From the NCBI GenBank assembly GCA_007844125.1, contig CM017561.1, positions 20,691,723-20,755,722 of the forward strand: DNA of 64,000 bases, in the 5' to 3' direction. Position 1 is the stretch's first letter; every line of letters begins with the position of its first letter. The translations under genes and the position numbers were made by a program. Origin of the DNA: Sinonovacula constricta (Eukaryota; Mollusca; Bivalvia; Cardiida; Solecurtidae). The notes below the pieces were generated by a model. The model was not told the origin of the DNA. It worked only from the letters and a program-made list of their open reading frames with translations, and did not search any database. Positions 52,035-62,057 of the stretch are shown here, piece by piece.

Positions 52035-55000
52035 ATTTATTTACAAGACATAAAGAGAAATGTTTAAAGCATTACCGTTTTCTTTTAACATTGACTTATA
52101 GCTTAAAGAACACACATGGTTTTATAAACAGTGTACTTTAGTAGTTAAAACTGGGCAACACACAATCGCGGATTTTTAGGTATCATGAAGTCAAAACATA
52201 AATTAAACCTAAAAGCAACTTTCCCATAAAATTTAAGAGACATGTAATAACTTTAACAATATACTTACAATTACGTCAAGAATGTCGTCTACTGAATGTC
52301 CGACATCTAATACAAAAACAGCAGAAAAATTATCTTGAACATTTCAGACGGATATCCTATTGAGACTATATTGAAACTTTTTGGGCTTTTACCACGAAAT
52401 CTGGCGATGTGTCATTGATAAAGATACCTTTCTGATAATTGGTATGTGTAACAATGAGCTAATAACAGAGTGTAATATACCCTCGGTTTGATAATATCCC
52501 CTGACATAGCCTGAAAATAAATACCAAATTGATATACCTATTTGACTTCAAAAGTTTCTGTTAAATGTATACATGTGTCGTTTTGTGAGATTTGATATTT
52601 ACACGGAAACCTTCAAAAGGAGTTGTTATTAAAGTTATTAAAAACATTGTTCTGTAATTTGTTATGTTGTGTAACATAAACACTTCAAGGAACTAAATGA
52701 TCTGCAAGTATAATTATTAGTACGAATAGCTGTCTTTCCAGCAAGAACGATGGAGCGATTTGTACCAGTAATAATGAATAATTCATTATTACATTAAGTT
52801 TAACCAAGATTTTATTCTATAATTTTATTTCTTTAAGCAGTGAATTAACCATACATATGAAGCATGCACATGGAAAAGAACAGTGGTTTCAGATTTGTAT
52901 ATCTAATGAAGATAAGAAAGAGCTTTGCGTCATGCTCGATCCATTTATTGTACACATGTATAACGGTGAAATCATATTTCGACACGATGAACGAAATATC
53001 GAATAGTAACATACAAGGTTTGTACTGTGCATAAGATGAATGCATGGCATAAACATTTATTTACTTTTGATTTAATTATATTATTTAGTTGTCAGTGTAT
53101 TACTAACAGTACAGTAAAGGTGCTAGAATTTAATGGAAATGACATCAACCTTTGTTAGTAGTTAACTTTGCAACCGAACACATCACCTTTGCATTATTCC
53201 CTGATATAGGACGCAGTGCAAAAACCTATTTTAGATAATTACAAAAAGCATTATTATTTGGTGCATGAAAAATAAACAATAAAGTGAATAACATAAAATA
53301 TTTATATACACTCACGTGTGTAAACAAAAATTAAAAGAAAAGACAGTTTCTATCAATAACTGTTATTTAATACTCTAAGATATACTCAAGTAGAAATAGC
53401 GCATAGGTGAATCGTGGATATAATAAAACATTTGGTGTATGAAATGTTTTGAATAAAGTTAAGGTGATAAAGTTGTGTGTTTCAGAGAAACCATTTAATG
53501 GTGAAAGGTAGGCATGTAAATGGTTAAATTAAGACAAATTATACTCTACATATTACTAATTGCTTACTGTTTTGGGAAATGCTAAGTAATCCTTGCTGAG
53601 AAACGTATGCAAAATGCAAAAGCAATCTTTTCTAATCGCTGGTGTATAAAAGTCGTGTTTTTATAACTGGGATTGCGTGCAGACACATTTTTAATATCCA
53701 TTAAATATAAATCTTCCCAAAGTGGTAGCGCAGGAGACATAACATTTCCAATTCGGAGTCATTCCAATGAGTTCAGTCCCTCTCCTTATTCAAAGTACGG
53801 ATTAAGCAGACATCGGTATCACGGAAAAAGACTTTTAGTTTACTTGCCTTGGGTTAGTTCTACCTGGTCATTTGTCTGAGATAGTATATCTGGATATCGC
53901 TATAAGGAACACATTTGGTGTCTGCGATGAAAAATTTAAAATTAAATCACATGGAGAACAAAACATACTACAAAACTGTCTAGCTATCGATCATTAAAAG
54001 TTAGGATGATTTCCTTGCATGAATTGAGTTTCATCATGTAATTATCAAAGATATTACCTTTTAAATGAATACTTATATATTCTAGTTTTCGTCATGTTTC
54101 AATCATGCAATTTCTAAAACATACATTTTTTGTTACAGAACCAATTCCTGACTTAGAACATACTACTCTGGTGGTTATGTACTTTTTAACCTTATCTTGT
54201 CTGATACACTGATTATTACTTTCGTCGTTCATTCTTCGTTTTCATGATATATTACCGAACAATAACGTATGCGCTTCTTCTAGTGTACACACGAAAGTTA
54301 GCAATTCTAAATATAAAATACAAACAAATAAAAATCGTCTTTTTAAACAAAACCACGGACACCCGTAAATTTAGGATACCAACGAATAAAAATCGTCAAT
54401 TTATCTTAAAACAGCTCAAAAACTAATATATTGAAAGTAAAAAGACAACTTGATTTACGAGTGCAAACCAGTGATTATTTTAATAGCTGCATTGAGCAAA
54501 GTGTTAAGACTTTTGTTCGTACAAATACTATTTCCTCACCTTTCCATTTTGGATGAAATATAAAATTATTTAATTAAATACTTTCGAGGAAATTCATATG
54601 TAGAAACAAAAAATATCTACTTTAAGCAGCATGACCCTCATGCCTTTTTCTGAATTCTAGTCGGTTAAATTCAGTTTTATTTTGATTAAAATGGCCAGTG
54701 CTATATAGCTGTCAAATAAATGGAAAAAAATATTTAAAAAATCGATATTTAAGTTCTTATGTAAAATTGATGTCATTTGAACTCTTGGAAATATTCAAAA
54801 GCACATTATCATTCTAAATGATGCGAGAAAGAATTGCATAGTCTCAAAATGCACTGAGATGTATGCAGCAACAAGGTCTGATAATCATTCTTAATAAACG
54901 ACCAATGTGTTTGAAATGACTAAACAAACGAGAGACGTATTACCAGTTTTAAAGGCCGAATCCAGATGTTAATATTTGAACAAAAAATTATTACGATTGA

Positions 55001-55781
55001 ACATTGCAAATGTTAGCCTGTGGCAACGGTGAATAATCTGTTTCATTAAAATTATTTTTACTCAGACTATTTTCATTTTAAGGCTACATAGCCATATAAT
55101 GCTAATTTTAGATTCCCCCCTTTTTGGACAGTATATTGGGAACGTCACATGATGCTTGTTACCATATTGCCAGTATAAACCTTACTCTGACTCTGACTAG
55201 TGTCAGCCATTTTGTTGTTTATCAGTAAACTGAAAGTCACGTGACATTTAGACTTGTCCTTGAGCCGAAGTAAAAATAGCCTGTATTTGGTGAACAATCC
55301 GATAAACACGGTTTTAATCAATGAAGGACGTAAACTTGTGATTTATTGTCTGGGGTTATGTTAGTAGCAATGAATACATGAGCCCACTACTATTTTCACG
55401 AATGGAATTATCCTGGGAACTCAAATTTGATGCTCGGCCTTTAAGTACATGTCTATTAAACGGCAGTGGTAGTAATGCGGCGTCTGAGCGGAACAGAAAG
55501 ATGGCTGCAGGCCAAAGGAAAATAAGTGAAAGTGAAGAGAAGGTCAGTTTAGGACGACTCAAATGCAGCATAATGCAATGTCCATTAACAACAGAACCGC
55601 TGAAGTCGTGTTCTTCTTTATATAAAAATACTTACGAATGGTGTCGAAAAGTAAAATTTTAAGATTTTGCACACGAGTCATAAAAATATTAAAACACAAC
55701 CTATATGACAATTCAAATGTTGAAATCGCGCCGATGATGTCATGTTGGTCATGTTGACAAGCTTACATTGAGGTTATATTT

Positions 55782-56045
55782 ACTTGTAAATGTGTTAATT
55801 AGAAGGAGAATAATAAATCCAATAAGGTGAGCATATAAAATATAGTACATGGATTTCTTGGACGATCCTCTTGAAGTAAATACAATCGTGTAATACAACT
55901 ATATGATCCCTATGTGGGAGTCGTGTTTACGATTTGTGTTGTTTTTGTATCATACTGAATTTAATTCATGACTATTTTAATCACAACAAGCTTTAAAGCA
56001 GATTTTATTTGCGCATGTTTGTCACATGACATGTACATGTTTCCC
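55782..56045. other. Single-copy AT-rich DNA after unit 2
   Basis: Sequence diverges from unit 1 immediately after GGTTATATTT. Nothing recognised. Confidence 0.5.
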
Positions 56046-56049
56046 TAAT

Positions 56050-56275
56050 AAGGAAATATGACAAAGTCCTATAAATATTGCATCATTTACCAAAATATGA
56101 AAAGGCACTGGTCTTGGGTATTTACATGTAAGCCAAATGTATAGGTAAGAATAAATCTGTAATTAGTCATTATGCAAAAAGAGAAAACCCAACAGTTTTC
56201 GCCTTGGAACGGCCAGTCCACAAAAAGGATCACTAACCTCGAACTTCCTAGGAGGTTTTTCAAATGCAACTAATG
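56050..56275 (-). repeat. Hairpin-core repeat, subfamily II, single-core copy
   Basis: On the minus strand: GAAAAACCTCCTAGGAAGTT, a core with GGACTGGCCGTTCCAAGGCG, and a tail to ATAGGACTTTGTCATATTTC. The hairpin is partly decayed. Confidence 0.7.
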
Positions 56276-56964
56276 CCAGAAAACACAGTCTGTATATACT
56301 GTTGCATCCCGTATCGCAGGCATGTAATGCGGCGGCAAATCTGGAAGTCACATGTGTCGATCGCGTGGTTGAAGACAGGTAAAGGAGGCATCCACATCAC
56401 TAGGAGGAGCAGGTCAAAAAAACATAAACGGGATATACAAACTCTAACCATTATTGGCTGGTCTGAAAGACCGTCGATATGATTCGTTACATAAGAAAAT
56501 TTGTCGGAACAATTTGACTTATGAATTAGATATGCATGAAAATTCAGTGAAATTACAGAAAATTTACAAAACAATTAAACACTTCATATCCCAACTCCAA
56601 AATATGCTTTCATATGTTTGAAAACACGTTGCTTATTGTGAACGTTGTCAGTTAGATTGCAAGTTTCAAGATTGGAGGTAAACAAATTGAAGCTTAAATG
56701 TCTTACACAGTTACTTAAGCAATACGAGAATCGAGCTACTCAATGGTACAAAAGCCGCAAAACATAAAATCAAAACATACTGCCTTAATTGACCATTATA
56801 CTAGACATACTGTTCTGTATGCAGTACCCGAGATAATCATTTTAAGAACAAAAATAAAAAAAATGGATTTTTCTTGTCATTGCTTCATTGATGTAACATA
56901 AAGATAACACGATATAATAATGAATGCATATACGAAAAAATACTGTCTGTGCGTTTTGCCAACC

Positions 56965-57795
56965 TCAATGTGACTGACCGTTCCAAGGTGGTAACTGTCG
57001 GGTTTGCTCTTATTGTTAAATGACTCATCACAGATTTGTTCTCACTTTTACACTTGGCGCGCATGTGGATACCTTGGTTCTGTGTCTTTTCAATTTTTGT
57101 ATATATTGCAATGTTCATACGACTTTGTCTTATATATTTTTTTATTCATGATCACAACAATGTAACTTGTGCAGTGTGACGGTCGTAAAAAGTCTCCACG
57201 TGCATGTAATCTATGTTGTCATTTAATTCATCCTTTGTAGGTTGTTACGTGTATTTCCTTTGATGGACATTGGACTTTGGTTCCTCAATTCCATCTTCGC
57301 ATGAACAGGATGCTACAACCATTTACGCTTCTCTGGTCAATTTTTATTGATTCGAAAAGTTAATTTCATTTACTATTAACGTTTTCTGTAGGTTTTCTAA
57401 TCGAAATAATAAATATCTCTCTTCTAAACACTATGTGGACATTACATTTCAATGACGTCACTGCTTTCGTCATAACTTGTCAAACAAAACATCACCGCCT
57501 GGACAGTTATTCAATTGGATCAATTTTTTATCATTGCTTGCATTCGAGAAACCCATCAGGAAGTGCAAGGATAGAGCTCTGTTAAACCGCTTTAAGCACC
57601 CCAGTCGGTCCATATTGCCGACTGACCGTTCCAAGGCGCTAACTGTCGGGTTTGCTTTTATTGTTAAATGACTCATCACAGATTTGTTCTCACTTTTACA
57701 TTTGGCGTGCATGTAGATACCTTGGTCCTGTGTCTTTTCAATTTGTGTATATGTTGCAATGTTCATAGGACTTTGTCTTATATATTTTCTTATTA
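56965..57795 (+). repeat. Hairpin-core repeat, subfamily II, most complete two-core copy
   Basis: First core (TGACTGACCGTTCCAAGG, 56971-56988) and tail to CATACGACTTTGTC; a body from ATCACAACAATGTAAC to ATGACGTCACTGC; a GAGAAACCCATCAGGAAGTG block; a second core (CCCCAGTCGGTCCATATTGC, CGACTGACCGTTCC, 57600-57640) and a second tail to CATAGGACTTTGTC. The two tails are nearly identical and in the same orientation, so the element carries direct terminal repeats or is a truncated tandem array. Core spacing is about 648 bp. Confidence 0.85.
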
Positions 57796-57799
57796 AGTA

Positions 57800-58254
57800 A
57801 AGCGGAGATTTATATTCCATCGGTCGCACTTATGTTTAGCTATCCACGGTCCCATCCTCTTGAAACTAGTGTACATGACCGGTTGTGTAATTCAGTTTTG
57901 CTTCTTAGATCTAAGCATGCTCGGTTTTCTTCCTACCAAAAAAGTAAGCTTTTCGAACGCTTTGTGCGAAACATATATATTATCATATCAAATGGAAGAA
58001 TGTATCTAATAGGTTGTCTCGTTCCTAATTGAAAGGAACCGAGCATCAAGAAGTTAAGTTATAGCACTTCAATAGACACGCGCTGTACTGTGCGTAATAG
58101 TGTGCGTTAGCATCCCTATGTCTAGTTAAGAGTAAAGAGGATTGTAAGGCTTAAATTGGCTTGTTGTTTCGCGACAACAATGGCCTAGTTTTTAGATAGG
58201 GTTGAATCGCAGTGCGTTGTTGTGTTTTATCGTACAGTTTTCTGTCTAATGCAG
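57800..58254. other. Single-copy AT-rich DNA, nothing recognised
   Basis: No gene or repeat that I can support. Confidence 0.45.
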
Positions 58255-58340
58255 AAAAGCAAACGCGACAGTTACCGCCTTGGAACGGTCAGTCGGCAAA
58301 ATGGACCGACTGGCGTGCAGAGCTCTAACCTCTTCAAGGC
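58255..58340 (-). repeat. Hairpin-core copy, core only
   Basis: On the minus strand: GAGGTTAGAGCTCTG, CGCCAGTCGGTCCATTTTGC, then CGACTGACCGTTCCAAGGCG. The hairpin arms are perfect (CCAGTCGG ... CCGACTG). Confidence 0.8.
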
Positions 58341-58344
58341 AGGT

Positions 58345-59660
58345 CAACTTATTTTTTGTCTGTCATATGTAACTTTTTAGTACTCAGGTTTACTTTGACA
58401 CTTATGCCAATGTTTCATTAAAGCTTGTTTTGCCGGCGTTATACGTTTGTCATTTCATTTAAAGTCGATTGGACAAAATTAAAAATAAAATGAAAATATG
58501 TAAAAAAATATTGTTCTATTGTTTTTATCTTTTTAAAAGTATTGTACATATTTAATTTAAGGAAAAGCAACTTTAATGTTTCACAAATCAACAATGATGC
58601 TATCTCATGATGATAAAGGGGATATACACAATTTCCCTTTTAAATCATTTCTTTCCTTGTATTTCGTCATTAGGAAAGTTGATCAGCAATACGGGATTTT
58701 ATATATATATGCTTTGTGCAACTTTAGTTTACCTAATATGACTTATGACCTTAAAAAATTTACTAAGGCGTCATGTTGCAACAAAATCTGATTTTAAACT
58801 TCTGCTTCTAAAATTCATCGCTAGCTTATTTGTAAAGTGGACTTGAACTGTGTACACAAATCATAACTGGAAGTTTAGGTGGCAGAAGAATAGATGTTGA
58901 CTTTGCAGGAACTATAGCAAGATTTATATTCGTTTATTAGTCACGATTGTCAAACTTGGAAATTAGAATCGGAGCAATATTTTCCATCCAGAGCCAAACT
59001 ATCTGCATGTTTCTTATGTTGTACATGTATTTTGATCTTTCTGAAGCGCATTTATTTCGACAATTTTGTTCCGTTTTTAAAAATCGAGCAGCTTAGGGCA
59101 TGGACATATATTGACTCCATTGGCATGAAAAATATACGTTATTGTTAGAGTAAGAAATATGCCCATTCTGATCCTGTACGACAGTTGATCACGCCATTAA
59201 TGTTTATTGCATTGTTGGCGCATCTTCTCAATGAATCCATTACGTCGTAAAAGCTTGCTGTTTCTGGTACGCGATTTTGTTATTTCTCGAACTTAAGTTT
59301 CCACATAGAGGTACTTATTTACTCGGTATGCTATTTTCATTTCAGGAAATATTAACAAAAGTCCTTTTAAACTCTATTTTTAGAACAACTGGTCAAATGC
59401 ACAGGTCTATTTTCGCGCTTGCAATATGTTTCCTCTCTGGAGGGTAATGTCCTATTTACGCCAGTTTCATCTAAGAGTACTTTTCTTCGTCACCAGAATA
59501 CAAATGAACTAATGCTTCTTAATTCATTAATATCGTGTATAATAACTTTCCTTGGGCGGATGGTTTCAAGATGTTGACTTTTAGTGACACACGTCACGTT
59601 CATGTCTGGAGAAAAAAGCCGCTTCAGGCATTGATGACTGTCATTTAATAAGGCTACAAT
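58345..59660. other. AT-rich stretch, nothing recognised
   Basis: Short open frames near 58576 are leucine- and phenylalanine-rich and do not look like a real protein. Confidence 0.45.
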
Positions 59661-60363
59661 AGACAGCTTGACTATTAGACAGCTTGGCTATTAGACAGCT
59701 TGGCTATTAGACAGCTTGGCTTTTAGACAGCTTGGCTATTAGACAGCTTGGCTATTAGACGGCTTTGCTATTAGACAGCTTGGCTATTAGACAGCTTGGC
59801 TTTTAGACAGCTTGGCTATTAGACAGCTTGGCTATTAGACAGCTTGGCTATTAGACAGCTTGGCTATTAGACAGCTTGGCTTTTAGACAGCTTGGCTATT
59901 AGACAGCTTGGCTATTAGACAGCTTGGCTATTAGACAGCTTGGCTATTAGACAGTCTGGCTATTAGACAGACTGGCTATTAGACAGCTTGGCTATTAGAC
60001 AGCTTGGCTTTTAGACAGCTTGGCTATTAGACAGACTGGCTATTTGACAGCTTGGTTATTAGACAGCTTGGCTATTAGACAGCTTGGCTTTTAGACAGCT
60101 TGGCTATTAGACAGCTTGGCTATTAGATAGCTTGGCTATTAGACAGCCTGGCTATTAGACAGCCTGGCTATTAGACACCTTGGCTATTAGACAGCTTGGC
60201 TATTAGACAGCTTGGCTTTTAGACAGCTTGGCTATTAGACAGCTTGGCTATTAGACAGCTTGGCTATTAGACAGCTTGGCTTTTAGACAGCTTGGCTATT
60301 AGACAGCTTGGCTATAAGACAGCTTGGCTATTAGACAGACTGGCTATTAGACAGCTTGGCTAT
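59661..60363 (+). repeat. 16-bp minisatellite, 44 units
   Basis: The unit AGACAGCTTGGCTATT repeats 44 times with no length change, so the register stays at 16 bp throughout. A CTTTT variant of the last bases occurs in units 4, 9, 14, 22, 27, 35 and 39. Other variants are ACAGACTGG (units 20, 24, 43) and CAGCCTGG (31, 32). Because the unit is not a multiple of three and contains TAG, every frame is closed. The array is not coding. Confidence 0.98.
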
Positions 60364-61920
60364 GTTTATAATTCTACTATTACGAAAATAACAACTTACA
60401 TTGGATCGACTCGTTCCCATATGCCACCATAATATTAGTAAAATGTAGGAACTTAAATTTTCTTTGATAAAAATTAAGGACTCGAAAAATACAAGAAACC
60501 CATACAATCGGAAGTTAATTCTAAAACCATGTATCAATACGTGTTTCTTTTTTAAGGAACAGAAAAGGTTAACAACATGTACAGAATTATGAATAAACGT
60601 GTAAATAAAAGAAATCAAAAAATAAAATACAATATAACAAAAAAAGAAAAAAAAACAACTTTAATAGCATGTATAAACAAACCAATCATCAGATGGTTTG
60701 CACGCTTTAATGATATAGTTTCCATTATTAATTATCTATTATTTGTTAAGTGCAGACAGAAAAATAAACTTGTTTGTAAAATTAAATCAATCAAATATAT
60801 ATTTATGTTTGTGTATGTGTGTCTGTGACTGTGACATGCATTGAAATTGGTAAAGTATAAACAGGTTCACATGCAATGCTTCAGAAGAAAGTAAACTATT
60901 TTTCAAAACTGTTTACATCAAAAGGACAAATACAAATTATATTAAAATTAAGATTCTGTACGCCCTATATGTATTATCTCAAGTTCTACGAAGAAGCGTT
61001 GGCGCTTCAAAACAAAACTAAAACAACTACATTGTTTATTGGTAGGTTAAAGATTGTCATTCAAATTTACAGAGATAAAATAGACACGGACAGCAATAAA
61101 GATATTAAGAATCTGGCATGGCAACAATAGTAATGCAGATATCGTATATACAAAATTAATTAGAAGCATAGAAAATGTTATCATTTCTTAGAACAACTAA
61201 TATCATATTCTAAGGTCCTAGTTATCAAACATTTATTTTATCCAAAGTCCAATTCCTCCTCATTTACATACAGTAGTGCGGACATAAACGTAAAAATGAC
61301 GGGTTTGGTTTACCCAATCTAAGAACATTACCTAAATATTTCAATGTAAGAACAATATATACATTATCCATAGCGAAGTGATGGCGCATTATTTTAAATC
61401 CTTTTATAAATAGCATGAAGTGGAGTCTTTCTTATGTTGCTGTTCCCAGCATTAGAACTATAACTAAGATTACATTTTGTAAATTATAATTACGGCAAGG
61501 CAATCAAAACCAATTGGAGCGTTACATTAAGTTACAACTGATTAAACATGTATAATATAACAAAAAAAGCCGTTTTGCTTCATAAACAGGTTTCTTATTG
61601 CCCTTCTTTGCCGTATTATGTTGTTATTATAATGTTACACTGTTTTCATTCGTTACATACACGGTACGAACATGATCGTAAAAAATGGAACAAAATATCA
61701 TTTAATGTATAATATGAATATGCGTGTACATTAATGATATAGAACGTGTGTGCACGGGCTTGTCTGGGTGTAGTGTTGAGTAATCGTGCGTTGAAGTGAT
61801 TGGGGAAGGTAGCGTGTGTGTATAAATAATGTCAACAATATCACGATAAAATTGGAGTGTATGTACTGACCCAGTTGTCAGTCAGTAAGAGGATTGTCAA
61901 AGGTGTGAATTTGTTAATTG
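60364..61920. other. AT-rich stretch, nothing recognised
   Basis: A-rich around 60600-60660. No supported gene. Confidence 0.45.
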
Positions 61921-61929
61921 GATTTGAAA

Positions 61930-62057
61930 TAACTGTCCCGGGTCCCGCTTTTCGAGGTTGTGGGACATTAAATTAAGGGAATAAACGGTTCTTGAAAAAT
62001 GTGTCCCACGTAGCGGGTTGCCCCGTTTAGCGTGTTGTTCGTTTAGGTTTTACTGTA
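61930..62057 (-). mobile_element. Decayed Tigger/pogo-like inverted-repeat remnant
   Basis: On the minus strand the right end reads TACAGTAAAACCTAAACGAA and later CCCGCTACGTGGGACA. This resembles the CAGTNAAACC start known for pogo/Tigger terminal repeats. A partial inverted match (GGTCCCGCTTTTCGAGGTTG, TGGGACATTA) lies at 61940-61970. No transposase frame is present. Confidence 0.45.

Larger units (their letters stand above)
35088..55781 (+). repeat. Tandem segmental duplication, unit 2
   Basis: Direct repeat of unit 1, longer because of the 4.73-kb block at 40611-45344. It lacks the 18761 SINE and about 290 bp around the CT tract (join near 37460), and lacks about 45 bp present near 33085 in unit 1. 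It also lacks about 80-90 bp seen at 26245-26332. The join with unit 1 (GGTTATATTT|TAAACATATG) shows about 3 bp of shared T residues, suggesting end joining or template switching. Confidence 0.95.

Noticed and set aside
56320..56378. 60-bp candidate micro-exon (CGCAG| ... GACAG|GTAAAG)
   Set aside because: Splice-like ends and an open frame over only 20 codons are expected by chance, with no flanking exons.
59661..60363. CRISPR array
   Set aside because: The units are contiguous 16-bp tandem repeats with no spacers, in a eukaryotic context.
60577..60828. 83-codon lysine-rich plus-strand frame
   Set aside because: Composition follows the local A-rich sequence; no ordered protein features.
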